NCBI RefSeq assembly: GCF_001707755.1
Contig: NZ_MBDL01000009.1
Location: 62,001 to 126,000 of the forward strand
DNA length: 64,000 nt
Direction: 5' to 3'
DNA from: Acinetobacter celticus
Lineage (GTDB): Bacteria > Pseudomonadota > Gammaproteobacteria > Pseudomonadales > Moraxellaceae
Program-made: the position numbers and the translations under genes
Shown here: positions 1 to 8,530 of the stretch, piece after piece
How positions within the stretch are numbered: position 1 is the first letter of the stretch
How the letters are laid out: the number at the start of each line of letters is the position of its first letter
Notes under the pieces: generated by a model
Databases searched by the model: none
The model's input: only the letters and a program-made list of their open reading frames with translations
What the model was told of the DNA's origin: nothing

Positions 1-1851
1 GGCATCAAACGAATGTCCGCGCTTGTTGACAATTGCCCGACGATATTGCCCGCGTAAACGAGGCCCCGTATCTGTTCCAAAACCAAGTCCAACTTCGGCA
101 CTATTCAATTTATCTGCATTCAATGTCACAATGACAGGGACTTTTTTATCTTCGCGTGCTTGTGCTTTTAAAAGATCTTGTTCTTGGTCTTTCTGATTTT
201 GCTTATTTTGGATCAAACGTACATTGCTATTATCATCAGTAACATCTGTACCCGCAAATTGGTCTTCATTGACCAAGCTTTGTGTTACTTCTTTATTCGA
301 TGCGATAGCTTTTCGATCTTTCACTTCTAATGAATTTTCAGTTAACTGATTTTGATCGACCAAGGCCTGAATATCGGGTGGCAATTCCAAAGGCTTTTCA
401 ATCGGGTCAGGACGGACAGCATCCACCAACGTGTAGTTAAAATAACGCGAGTTGGTTAAGTTATTGGCCAAACCATTTACACGCCAAAACGTATAATCCG
501 CGCCATCTTCCCATGTGACCAAACTTTGTAAAATGTCGGCATCTAATGGGAACTCAATATTTGGGTCATTCATACGAAATTCAACATTCCCCAACTTATA
601 ACGTTCGCCCGTTTCATAACGTAAGTTAATATCCGCCGTATTTTGCGGTTGCGCTACTTTGACATCATGCAAGCGCCAATACGAATCAAAATAACCATTA
701 TTGCTCGCGGCATCAGTAATTCGTACCTTGGTATTTTCATAAGCGCCATGATTTAAAATATCGCCTACATCTTGATCTGGCAAAACGCGAATAACTTGGA
801 ATTGTGCTTGATTTTCCCCTGCACCACTAAATTCTACATTTTGAGCTTGAATGAGTACGGGCGAATTGGGCGTAACAGTAACTTTGACTTTACTATCGCT
901 AACTTTTTCAAATTTAAATTCTGAATTATAAAAACCAACTGCTTGGGCTGCCTGATTAGACAATGTTCTAAGCTGAGGTAAAGCCGATGGAAAATCATTA
1001 AAAGATTCCACTGTAAAGCTTGATAATTTACCTTCAATATTGGCCTTTAAACTATTTAAAGCCGTGACATATTCTTTCGTTGACGTTTCGTTGTTATTTT
1101 GACTGTTGGCAATAATGACATCTGCCGTGATACGAGAGACTTTGACGATATTAGGTTGCTTAGATGGGCGCACTTTATATAATAAGCGCTGAAAAATATT
1201 CAGCTCATTTACATCAGTTGGCAACTCATCAGAGAATGCTTCTGCCAATGTATTGCCACTTTCATTATTAGACACCACAATTTCACTGTCTGCGCGAATA
1301 CTACTCATCAGTTCATCGACATTGACAGGCGCCTGATTTATTTGGGTTAATTCTTGTTGTGTAATATCAGCGACGGTACTTTCTATATTTTGTGTGGCAC
1401 GATAATTCTGCGCTTCACGTTTTGCATCCTCTGCAACTTGTAAAATCTCATTGGCCATATTTTGGTCAACAGGCGCTATAGGTAAATCGTCTAAGGCTTC
1501 AAATTCAATTGGTTTAAAAGCTTCTATTGGCAATGTTGAGCTTTCTTGCTGTTGTAGCATTTGCATACTATCTGGCTCAGGCACAGAGTTCTGCATTAGT
1601 TCTATTTTTTCAATAACTTCAGGTGCGCTCAGTCCTTGCTTTGTCACTTCATTTTTCTGTTCTTTTAGCATTTCTGTTTGAGTCACATGAGCAACAGGCG
1701 TATGTTCTTCTACAGTTTGCGCCATACCATGCTGTGCAAGAAGCGTTAAAAAGATGCTCATCCATAAACGTTTATTGCTATGATGCCGATATACAAGTTG
1801 ACTCATACTTAGGTGAAGCATTGTCTTTTGAAAATTTATTTTTGCAGGCAT
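1..1851 (-). CDS. tamA: TamA, outer-membrane translocation and assembly module (N-terminal part, cut by window edge)
   Basis: An open minus-strand frame runs 617 codons to the window edge. It begins with a basic stretch and a hydrophobic segment ending near AQHGMAQ, a likely signal peptide, so the product should be in the outer membrane. Residues ~35-200 are polar and rich in Q and E, then come POTRA-like repeats. The motif GFGTDTGPR near residue 590 marks the start of the Omp85/TamA beta-barrel, which continues outside the window. TamA works with TamB in outer-membrane protein or phospholipid transport (family knowledge). A polar, low-complexity stretch (about residues 480-571) interrupts the third POTRA domain. 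The start is uncertain: ATGs at 1851, 1821 and 1806 are in frame and none has a strong ribosome binding site; I give the longest. Confidence 0.8.
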   Translation of the reverse strand, partial: MPAKINFQKTMLHLSMSQLVYRHHSNKRLWMSIFLTLLAQHGMAQTVEEHTPVAHVTQTEMLKEQKNEVTKQGLSAPEVIEKIELMQNSVPEPDSMQMLQQQESSTLPIEAFKPIEFEALDDLPIAPVDQNMANEILQVAEDAKREAQNYRATQNIESTVADITQQELTQINQAPVNVDELMSSIRADSEIVVSNNESGNTLAEAFSDELPTDVNELNIFQRLLYKVRPSKQPNIVKVSRITADVIIANSQNNNETSTKEYVTALNSLKANIEGKLSSFTVESFNDFPSALPQLRTLSNQAAQAVGFYNSEFKFEKVSDSKVKVTVTPNSPVLIQAQNVEFSGAGENQAQFQVIRVLPDQDVGDILNHGAYENTKVRITDAASNNGYFDSYWRLHDVKVAQPQNTADINLRYETGERYKLGNVEFRMNDPNIEFPLDADILQSLVTWEDGADYTFWRVNGLANNLTNSRYFNYTLVDAVRPDPIEKPLELPPDIQALVDQNQLTENSLEVKDRKAIASNKEVTQSLVNEDQFAGTDVTDDNSNVRLIQNKQNQKDQEQDLLKAQAREDKKVPVIVTLNADKLNSAEVGLGFGTDTGPRLRGQYRRAIVNKRGHSFDA

Positions 1852-2028
1852 AGCAAGCTCTAGAGAAATTCTTTATGTAATGGGGGAATAAATCAATAAA
1901 TTATGAGCTAAAGAACTTAAATTTATTGGTTTTCCCCCGTTCTAGCTAAAAGTATCTTACATGATTTTTTTAGATGTTTAACCAAACAATCACATTTCGT
2001 AATAAAACTTAAATGCGACACTAATCAT

Positions 2029-3348
2029 ATGAAGAACAGTGAACATCTTTTAAGCACTCGGCATTTCCTGCCTATGTTTCTAACCCAGTTTTTTGGGGCA
2101 CTCAATGACAACGTATATAAGCAAGCTTTACTTTTAGTCATTACATATGGATGGATTCAACAACAAACCGCAGGTATTAGCACATTAAATAACTTCGCAG
2201 CCTTACTGTTCATTTTACCTTACTTTATCTTCTCTGCGACCGCTGGACAGCTTGCCGATAAATATGAACGTTCACAGCTTGTTCGAATACTCAAAATTGC
2301 CGAAATTTTGATAATGTTGATTGGTACAGCAGGCTTTTTATTAGGTAGTTTATGGTTGTTGTTATTGGCACTCTTTTTAATGGGCACACATTCAACTTTC
2401 TTTGGCCCAATTAAATACGCTATTTTACCCGAAATTTTAAAACCCAATGAATTGATGTCAGGTAATGCCCTCTTTCAATCTGGCACGTCTATGGCTATTT
2501 TGATCGGGATGATTTTAGGTGGCGCTGTCATTTCTATGTCGCAAGGTAATTTACTGTGGATTAGTTTGACGGTACTGACAATTGCTTGCTTAGGCTATTT
2601 TTCTAGCCGTTTTATTCTTAAACAAGAAGTCAGTTCACCGAATATTCAAATTGATTGGAATTTTTTTCGTACCAGTTTTCAAACCGTAAAATACGCAAAA
2701 AGTTTGCGGTTAATTTTTTTAATTTTATTGGGTAACTCTTGGTATTGGTTTTATGGCGCAACTTATTTAACACAAATACCACAATTGACCCAACAAAATT
2801 TGCATGCATCTGAAAATGTGGTGAGCCTACTTTTGACCTTCTTTTCTGTCGGCATTGGGGTTGGCTCTTTACTCTGTCGCAAAATTGGTGGTTCAGAAGT
2901 GAATATTAAAATGGTTCCACTGGGCGCTGTAGGCCTTACCGTTTTTGCACTTTATTTGGCAATTAGCCTGTCTTTTGTTCCTGAACGAACTGGCCCCTTA
3001 CTGGGTTTATATGAGGTATTTCACGGCGGTTGGAGCTATTATCATGTCATGATAGCTGTCACGCTTTTAGGTATTAGTGGCGGGTTTTATATCGTGCCAC
3101 TATACGCCATGATGCAAGCGTATTCTCCACGTTCACATCGTGCGCGGGTTGTGGCTGCCAACAATATTTTAAATGCTATTTTCATGGTATCTTCTGCTAT
3201 ATTCTCTATCATCATCTTAAGTATTCTAAAGATTGATATTAAAATACTTTTCTGCATAACGGCAGTACTCAGTGCCATCTTTACTATTTGGTTATTAATA
3301 CGCCTAAAACCTATGCTTAAAACTGCGCAAGACTCATTGGAGGGTTAA
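2029..3348 (+). CDS. MFS transporter, LplT-like (lysophospholipid transporter family)
   Basis: The 439-residue protein has about twelve hydrophobic segments. Its N-terminus, with FLTQFFGALNDNVYKQ, resembles the MFS half of LplT and of the fused acyltransferase/LplT proteins; LplT moves lysophospholipids across the inner membrane for re-acylation (family knowledge). No acyltransferase gene sits beside it here, so the substrate is inferred only. It is divergent from tamA, with 177 bases between them. The stop is four bases before the coq7 start, and the GGAGG of coq7 lies inside its last codons, so the two are probably co-transcribed and translationally coupled. A general MFS transporter with another substrate remains possible. 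Confidence 0.75.
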   Translation: MKNSEHLLSTRHFLPMFLTQFFGALNDNVYKQALLLVITYGWIQQQTAGISTLNNFAALLFILPYFIFSATAGQLADKYERSQLVRILKIAEILIMLIGTAGFLLGSLWLLLLALFLMGTHSTFFGPIKYAILPEILKPNELMSGNALFQSGTSMAILIGMILGGAVISMSQGNLLWISLTVLTIACLGYFSSRFILKQEVSSPNIQIDWNFFRTSFQTVKYAKSLRLIFLILLGNSWYWFYGATYLTQIPQLTQQNLHASENVVSLLLTFFSVGIGVGSLLCRKIGGSEVNIKMVPLGAVGLTVFALYLAISLSFVPERTGPLLGLYEVFHGGWSYYHVMIAVTLLGISGGFYIVPLYAMMQAYSPRSHRARVVAANNILNAIFMVSSAIFSIIILSILKIDIKILFCITAVLSAIFTIWLLIRLKPMLKTAQDSLEG

Positions 3349-3352
3349 TTTC

Positions 3353-3988
3353 ATGCGTCAATATACAGGTCTCGACAAGCTTATAAACTCATTTGACCAA
3401 GCTTTACGGAGTTTAGTTCCTGGTTCGACTGCAGCGCATAGAGAAAATCCTGCTGTTCAGGCAGAAACCCAATTGGCTGTCAGTGAAGCACGTCATGTTG
3501 CCGGATTAATGCGTGTTAATCACAGTGGTGAAGTTTGCGCCCAAGCGCTCTATCATGGTCAAGCACTGACTGCAAAACTGCCAAATGTACGCCGTGAAAT
3601 GGAACAAGCTGCAGTTGAAGAACAAGACCATTTGGCATGGTGCGAAGACCGCTTAAAAGAACTAGATAGTCATACCAGTTTGTTAAACCCTGTGTGGTAC
3701 GGTCTGTCTTTTGGTATGGGTGCTATTGCGGGTATTGCGGGCGATAAATATAGCTTAGGCTTTGTTGCTGAAACAGAACGCCAAGTCAGTATGCATTTGC
3801 AGCATCACATTAGCCAATTGCCTGAACAAGATCATCGTTCTCGTAAAATTTTAGTGCAAATGAATGAAGATGAACTACAGCATCGTGATACAGCACTAAA
3901 CGCAGGCGGTGTCGACTTACCTGTTCCTGTTAAAATGACGATGACTGCAATTTCAAAACTGATGACCAAAACCAGTTACTTTATTTAA
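3353..3988 (+). CDS. coq7: 2-polyprenyl-3-methyl-6-methoxy-1,4-benzoquinol hydroxylase (Coq7)
   Basis: This is a 211-residue di-iron protein of the Coq7 family, which hydroxylates demethoxyubiquinone in the penultimate part of ubiquinone synthesis at the inner membrane. Visible iron-binding carboxylate/histidine motifs are NHSGEVCAQALYHGQ (E then ExxH-type), EEQDHLAW, ETERQVSMHLQHH and NEDELQHRDTAL. Length fits bacterial Coq7. The ATG is preceded by GGAGGGTTAATTTC, a strong ribosome binding site placed over the end of the upstream MFS gene. A rho-independent terminator follows at 4012-4036. Pseudomonas and Acinetobacter use Coq7 where E. coli uses UbiF (known), and its substrate links it to the ubiquinol oxidase genes at 26 kb. 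Confidence 0.95.
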   Translation: MRQYTGLDKLINSFDQALRSLVPGSTAAHRENPAVQAETQLAVSEARHVAGLMRVNHSGEVCAQALYHGQALTAKLPNVRREMEQAAVEEQDHLAWCEDRLKELDSHTSLLNPVWYGLSFGMGAIAGIAGDKYSLGFVAETERQVSMHLQHHISQLPEQDHRSRKILVQMNEDELQHRDTALNAGGVDLPVPVKMTMTAISKLMTKTSYFI

Positions 3989-4011
3989 TCACATTTAAAA
4001 TTAAACAATCT

Positions 4012-4036
4012 AGCCTGCTCTGTAGCAGGCTTTTTA
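4012..4036 (+). terminator. Rho-independent terminator after coq7
   Basis: An 8-bp perfect stem, AGCCTGCT/AGCAGGCT, with a four-base loop is followed by a T-run. It lies 23 bases after the coq7 stop. Confidence 0.85.
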
Positions 4037-4037
4037 T

Positions 4038-4194
4038 TTAATTATTAATTGCAAGTATTTGCTGTGCCGTTTCATAGCCACTCAAATATGCCCCCCGCAA
4101 AAAATATCGTATCTGCAATGGATTGGTTAAAAGTTTGTACCAAAGCTTCTGAATATTCAGGGGTTGGAAAACTAAATAACCCATTAGGTAAAAT
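4038..4194 (-). pseudogene. Remnant of an FAD-dependent oxidoreductase C-terminus
   Basis: On the minus strand two abutting frames read through as one C-terminal protein end. One frame gives FPTPEYSEALVQTFNQSIAD then TIFFAGG; after a one-base slip at the six-C run 4091-4096 (G-run on the coding strand) the other gives AYLSGYETAQQILAINN and a stop at 4038-4040. The FAGxYLSGYE pattern resembles the C-terminal FAD-contacting segment of amine-oxidase-like flavoproteins, but that assignment is only by eye. A stop codon sits upstream at 4195-4197 and no N-terminal half exists nearby. It looks like a decayed, frameshifted fragment left by a deletion. No full gene can be drawn. Confidence 0.5.
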
Positions 4195-4219
4195 TTATGT
4201 TATTAATTTCAACCTCTTA

Positions 4220-4342
4220 CTAGGCAATCTTGTTTAATATGTTTTGGATAAATCCTTCCACTTGCTGATGCGCTACTTGATCAATAAATTCTGATTGAAA
4301 GTTCCTTCTCGCTTCTAAGGAGAGGGAATATCCACTGTGAAT
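4220..4342 (-). pseudogene. Second gene fragment, unidentified C-terminus
   Basis: An open minus-strand stretch with no start codon gives GYSLSLEARRNFQSEFIDQV and then AHQQVEGFIQNILNKIA before a stop at 4220-4222. An in-frame stop at 4343-4345 cuts it off upstream. The amphipathic, protein-like composition suggests a real C-terminal helix of a lost gene; I cannot name the family. Together with 4038-4194 it makes the 430-base gap between coq7 and dedA look like gene debris rather than regulatory DNA. The rest of the gap, 4343-4420, is AT-rich with nothing recognisable. Confidence 0.35.
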
Positions 4343-4420
4343 TTATGATTGTTTAAAAAATGACTTATCAAAGAAGTCTAATTTATATTTTTAAATTTAC
4401 ATCACTATTTAAAATTTAAA

Positions 4421-4993
4421 CTATTTTTTAGATTTTAAATACATGGTAATGACATAAATAACTTTGATCATTAAAAGACAGACAATCACCCAAAGAATAA
4501 TATCAACGCCTTGGTGATACGGTAGCATCTTTGTCCAAAATAGGTGTAGCCAATGACTCATTTGTAGTCCAAAGCTCACCACAATCAAAGCCCACAAAAA
4601 ACAGGCCATGAGATTGATCAAAATATACTTCCATAAAGGATAAGCTTTAATTCCCACAGTAATGGGTAAAACAGTTCTTAAGCCCCAAGCAAAGCGCATA
4701 AGTAAAATAGTTAAGATTGGAAACCGTTCAATAAATTGACTGGCCCTCTCAAATTTTTCTGCAAATTTAGGTTTGGTTTGTAGCAGTTTCTGCCCATAGC
4801 GACGACCGACTTGATAATAAAATTGATCACCTATAAAACTGCCAAATACTGCCACGGCAATCAATAGCCAAAAACTCATGACATGCTGATGCACGGCATA
4901 CGCCCCAAGCATCAATACAGTTTCACCTTCAAAAAAAGCACCGATGAAAATTGCAAAATAGCCATAATGTTGTAACAGATCAGTCCAATTCAT
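4421..4993 (-). CDS. DedA/VTT-domain membrane protein
   Basis: The 190-residue protein shows the DedA (SNARE-associated, VTT) pattern: an N-terminal re-entrant region YGYFAIFIGAFFEGETVLMLG, a conserved VFGSFIGDQFYYQVGRRYG loop, and RFAWGLRTVLPITVG carrying the family's conserved arginines, with several hydrophobic segments and a basic C-terminus KSKK. DedA proteins are inner-membrane proteins; family members act as undecaprenyl-phosphate or phospholipid flippases and affect proton-motive force and antibiotic tolerance (known for the family). Which substrate this one moves cannot be told. It is transcribed alone; the 167 bases between it and folK hold nothing recognisable. Confidence 0.88.
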   Translation of the reverse strand: MNWTDLLQHYGYFAIFIGAFFEGETVLMLGAYAVHQHVMSFWLLIAVAVFGSFIGDQFYYQVGRRYGQKLLQTKPKFAEKFERASQFIERFPILTILLMRFAWGLRTVLPITVGIKAYPLWKYILINLMACFLWALIVVSFGLQMSHWLHLFWTKMLPYHQGVDIILWVIVCLLMIKVIYVITMYLKSKK

Positions 4994-5160
4994 TCTTTTA
5001 CTTTATCTTTACATCGCTAAGGATCATACCATTACATATTGCACATCTAGGCAAAATCTTTCTGCAATCATTGCAAACGCACTCTCTTGCTCAATTCAAT
5101 GAATGGCGTCTTATTAAAATGATCAATAGATGTGTGTCATTCACTTTCATTGTTATAAAT

Positions 5161-5619
5161 TTATTGAATGGCCTGTCCGAGTAATGACGTGCAACTCACC
5201 ATTGGAAAGTGATGCGGACTGTGTCGAAATAACATATCGTCCCAAACATCCTGCATGGGAATTTTGACATCCAGTGCCAGCGGTAACTTTTTAGGATTAA
5301 ACTGCATTTGAGATAAATCAGAACCCCAAGCAATCAAGTCCATGTCTAATGCAATATTATGTGATGGTCGCACTCGCCCCGAATCTGCTTCCATTTTTTT
5401 TAATAGTGCAGTCATTTCATCTACTGCTAAATGGCTTTTAAGCAAACAAGCTGCATTCCAATAATCTTCACCAATGCCATCACGACATGGCATTACATAT
5501 ATTTTAGAAAATTCAACCTGCCCTAACGCCATCATTTGAGTTAAGGCACTTTGAAAATGCAGTTGAGGATTGAAATTACTCGCCAGTGCTAGGGCGAAAA
5601 TCGTTTCGGTGGCGTTCAA
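5161..5619 (-). CDS. folK: 2-amino-4-hydroxy-6-hydroxymethyldihydropteridine diphosphokinase (HPPK)
   Basis: The 152-residue protein matches HPPK, which pyrophosphorylates 6-hydroxymethyl-dihydropterin in folate synthesis. Visible marks are the N-terminal LASNFNP (family GSN-type), RVRPSHNIALDMDLIAWG (equivalent of the R-x-x-D-L-D-L-L-x-G block with Mg-binding aspartates), and a C-terminal HxxxxHHFPM region like the PHP segment. It is more divergent than E. coli FolK but near its length. The first 44 bases overlap the end of folB, so translation is probably coupled. Synthesis order FolB then FolK matches gene order. Confidence 0.85.
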   Translation of the reverse strand: MNATETIFALALASNFNPQLHFQSALTQMMALGQVEFSKIYVMPCRDGIGEDYWNAACLLKSHLAVDEMTALLKKMEADSGRVRPSHNIALDMDLIAWGSDLSQMQFNPKKLPLALDVKIPMQDVWDDMLFRHSPHHFPMVSCTSLLGQAIQ

Positions 5620-5980
5620 GACGAATTCCTACAGAATTTGCTTGCGCAATAATGGCAGGCTTACGGATGGTAATCATAATAGATTCAATGGATGCATAGG
5701 TAGTAAAAAGTGCATCGAGTACCAGTTTTGCTGCATGTTCAATCAATTTTGGTTGCGTAGTTTGAATGACCGTTGCAGAAATTTCACAAATTTCTGCATA
5801 GTTTAACGTATCTTCCAATTCATCTGAATTCGCCGCTTGTTCTAAACTGGTATTAATGGTGATATCCAACATTAAAGGCTGAATGATTTGACGCTCCCAA
5901 TTGAAACAACCCACCACTGTATCAACCTTTAAGCCTTCAATAATAATTGCGTCCATGTTTAAAACTCGACTTTTAATCAT
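5576..5980 (-). CDS. folB: Dihydroneopterin aldolase
   Basis: The protein (134 residues from this start) is a FolB: it cleaves 7,8-dihydroneopterin to 6-hydroxymethyl-dihydropterin. The conserved start MDAIIIEGLKVDTVVGCFNW, the catalytic tyrosine in NYAEICEI, the glutamate in LIEHAAKLV and the catalytic lysine in ITIRKPAII are all present. I place the start at 5980 because GGAGG lies seven bases upstream (5987-5991); a longer in-frame start at 6046 lacks one, and the ATG at 5956 matches the family N-terminus but has none. Its 3' end overlaps folK by 44 bases. Confidence 0.9.
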   Translation of the reverse strand: MIKSRVLNMDAIIIEGLKVDTVVGCFNWERQIIQPLMLDITINTSLEQAANSDELEDTLNYAEICEISATVIQTTQPKLIEHAAKLVLDALFTTYASIESIMITIRKPAIIAQANSVGIRLERHRNDFRPSTGE

Positions 5981-5986
5981 ACAAAT

Positions 5987-5991
5987 CCTCC
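5987..5991 (-). promoter_or_regulatory. Ribosome binding site deciding the folB start
   Basis: GGAGG (minus strand), six bases before the ATG whose first base is 5980. Confidence 0.75.
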
Positions 5992-6154
5992 CTAAATCTT
6001 CCTTTTTATAAAAAGGGACTTTCTCTATCGCTAAGTTTCTAATCATTTCATCTAATTAACTTAGCTTCAGCAGAAGGAGTTTAAAACCACTTAAAAAAAT
6101 GAGCGCCCCTCAACTTTAAAAGCTGAGAAGCACCACTATACGAAACAATTTTAA

Positions 6155-7453
6155 TCAATGCTTTAATAACAAATTTGGATCCATGGTTTGCACCATTTGC
6201 AAACGTTGGTCGGCATAAATGTCTGTATACGGCGCAAGAATGCGCATGAAACGATCAAAATACAGCATTTGCTTGAACAGCAAGGCAAAGTCACGTGGGA
6301 AACGAATCCCATGACGCTCACCGACTCCAACCATATCCATCATAATGTCATTAAGGTCAGCTGGATTAGAGCTTAACAACTCTTGTGGATCTGCCATTAG
6401 TACGCCACTAAATAGACGTTCTAAATCTGCTGCCAAAACTTGTGTGTCAATTTTTTTATCGATCATGCCCATTTTCAGCATGTTTTCAGCCATCAAAACA
6501 TAATCAGTTTTTTGTAATGCATCCATAAAGGCGATACAAGCTGTCCAGACTTCAGGATTTAACTGCCCGACAATACCAAAATCGATAAAACCAATTCGGC
6601 CATCCTCAAGTAACATCAGGTTGCCTGCATGTAAGTCTGCATGAAAACTGTTGCACATCATTAGGCTACCAAACCATGTATTCATGGCAGTCACCAAAAC
6701 ATGTGAAGGGTCTTTAGAGACTTTTTTGACCACATCAAAGTCCGTCAATGGTACGCCATAAAAACGTTCCATGGTTAACACGCGGCGGGTTGAAAACTGA
6801 TGATAAACTTTTGGCGCAGTGGCAGCTTTATTGTTCGTCACCTGCAAATAATTGACAAAATCATCAATATTTTGTGCTTCTTCAATGAAATCGACTTCAC
6901 GTACCATACGCGTTTTAATTTCATCAACAATATCCGCTAACGATGCAAATTTCACTTTTGGTACGACTTTTTCTAAAATTTTAGTCGCCCAATGTAAAAC
7001 GTTTAAATCGGTATAAAGAATTGTTTCTACACCCGGTTTTTGTACTTTTAAAACAACGCTTTCACCCGTGACTAATTTAGCAGCATGCACTTGTGCAATA
7101 GAAGCAGAAGCCAAAGGTGTTTCATCAATTGACGCAAAAATTTGCGATAAATCACGGCCAGCAAATTCTGAAGCCAGCACTTGTTGTACATAGCTAAAAG
7201 GTAAACTTGGCGTTTGATCTAAACAGCCTTGAAACTCTTCGACGTATTCACGCGGAAATAATGATGGTGTACTGGCAATAAACTGTCCTAGCTTTATATA
7301 AGTAGAACCTAAAGATTCAAAGGTCTCGCGCATGAGTTTTGCATTGCTGGGTTTTTCTGTTGCGTACTTAATACCAGCCTTTGCTGCCACGACCGCTGTT
7401 TCACCCATACGGGCCACAGAACGGAATCCATCAAGCCAAATATTGTTTTTCAT
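6155..7453 (-). CDS. AarF/UbiB (ABC1) family atypical kinase
   Basis: The 432-residue protein carries the ABC1/UbiB signature in order: SLGSTYIKLGQFIAS (KxGQ), ASASIAQVHAA (the alanine-rich loop replacing the glycine loop), VVLKVQKPG (VAIK-like lysine), EVDFIEEAQN, FHADLHAGNLMLL (catalytic loop) and IGFIDFGIVGQL (DFG). UbiB-family proteins are ATPases that support ubiquinone synthesis or lipid transport. I choose the ATG at 7453 because a longer frame (to 7546) would run into the adenylyltransferase gene and its extra residues are not family-like. The C-terminal transmembrane pair of true UbiB is not evident, so this may be an ABC1 paralogue, not UbiB itself. Confidence 0.85.
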   Translation of the reverse strand: MKNNIWLDGFRSVARMGETAVVAAKAGIKYATEKPSNAKLMRETFESLGSTYIKLGQFIASTPSLFPREYVEEFQGCLDQTPSLPFSYVQQVLASEFAGRDLSQIFASIDETPLASASIAQVHAAKLVTGESVVLKVQKPGVETILYTDLNVLHWATKILEKVVPKVKFASLADIVDEIKTRMVREVDFIEEAQNIDDFVNYLQVTNNKAATAPKVYHQFSTRRVLTMERFYGVPLTDFDVVKKVSKDPSHVLVTAMNTWFGSLMMCNSFHADLHAGNLMLLEDGRIGFIDFGIVGQLNPEVWTACIAFMDALQKTDYVLMAENMLKMGMIDKKIDTQVLAADLERLFSGVLMADPQELLSSNPADLNDIMMDMVGVGERHGIRFPRDFALLFKQMLYFDRFMRILAPYTDIYADQRLQMVQTMDPNLLLKH

Positions 7454-7511
7454 AATGTCTGAGGAAAAATAAATTGTAGTGAGTGTAGCAAAATTTCTAA
7501 GCCGTGCAGGA

Positions 7512-8342
7512 TTATCTTGCCTGACAAATTGGACAATTTTCATCAAAGTTAAAGCCCAAAATACGTTGTTTCATACTTAAGCCATCCCAAAGTAATAGCT
7601 TTTGTTTTATTGGGGTTAAATTTAGACCTAAATACAATAAAGCATGATGTGCTTGTAAACTGGCCATCACATTTGGTGTCGTGGCAAGTACCCCAGAGTC
7701 GGCACATCTTAAACTTTCATTCATATGTTGTTCTTTGGGAAATAAGCATTCATAACACGCCGAATCCCCTTCAACCATAAACAATTGACCTTGAAAACCA
7801 ATGGCTGAAGCACTAATTAAGGGCACATTAAATTGCTTACACACCGCATTGACCGAATAACGAGTCGTAAAATTATCACAACCATCAAGAACAACATCTT
7901 GTGATGCAATCAGCGACTCTGCATTCGATGCGTCTAATTTTGCAGTGATGCTATTGACCTGAATATGCGGATTAATACTCATCAATCGTTTTGCTAAAAT
8001 TTCAGCTTTATAAAAGCCCAAATCCATTTCTGTAAAGGCCATTTGTCGTTGTAAATTACTGATTTCAATCGTGTCGGCATCGATTAAAGTCATTTTCCCC
8101 ACACCTGCACGGGCCAGTAACTCAGCACTTGCGCAACCAATACCACCGCAACCGACAATTAGTACATTAGAAAGTTTAAGTTTTTCCTGTGCCTCAATGT
8201 CCCAGCCATCTAATAAAATTTGACGGCTATACAAGTGCATTTCAGATTCACTGAGTTCTAAGTCTAAGTCCGATGACTGATTCACAATATAAATATCCGT
8301 ATGAAAAAAATGTAAGGTGACGGTTTTAACCATTATCAGCAT
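7512..8342 (-). CDS. HesA/MoeB/ThiF-family adenylyltransferase
   Basis: The 276-residue E1-like enzyme has a YSRQILL start block, the nucleotide-binding VLIVGCGGIGCASAELLARAG, ISNLQRQ with the arginine, and DGCDNFTTRYSVN. Two CxxC pairs, CYEC and CPIC, should bind zinc as in MoeB. Enzymes of this family adenylate the C-terminal glycine of ThiS or MoaD for sulfur transfer (known). No moa or thi gene is adjacent; thiS and thiG lie at 62.8 kb in this window, so it could serve either thiamine or molybdopterin synthesis. ATGs at 8342 and 8333 are both possible starts; neither has a clear ribosome binding site. Confidence 0.85.
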   Translation of the reverse strand: MLIMVKTVTLHFFHTDIYIVNQSSDLDLELSESEMHLYSRQILLDGWDIEAQEKLKLSNVLIVGCGGIGCASAELLARAGVGKMTLIDADTIEISNLQRQMAFTEMDLGFYKAEILAKRLMSINPHIQVNSITAKLDASNAESLIASQDVVLDGCDNFTTRYSVNAVCKQFNVPLISASAIGFQGQLFMVEGDSACYECLFPKEQHMNESLRCADSGVLATTPNVMASLQAHHALLYLGLNLTPIKQKLLLWDGLSMKQRILGFNFDENCPICQAR

Positions 8343-8478
8343 TGCACTGGCGGTCTTGTCAATTTTTTGCTGAATTTAAGCCCAAGAAGTTGTCTTGTTG
8401 ATCAACAATCCATCGGATAAATATTCATACTTACATGAACTGGCGACCAATCTATCTCAATTTCAAAAAACAGCATAT

Positions 8479-8507
8479 AAAAAGGCTGTCTCATGACAGC
8501 CTTTTCT
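8479..8507 (-). terminator. Rho-independent terminator after the acyl-CoA synthetase
   Basis: Stem AAGGCTGTC/GACAGCCTT (8482-8490 with 8495-8503), loop of four, T-run on the minus strand; 24 bases beyond the synthetase stop. Confidence 0.85.
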
Positions 8508-8530
8508 ATTTAACTTGAATTAAAATTTTA

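Noticed and set aside
4049..4237. A 62-residue plus-strand frame after coq7
   Set aside because: The same bases read better on the minus strand as remnants of a flavoprotein C-terminus; no ribosome binding site.
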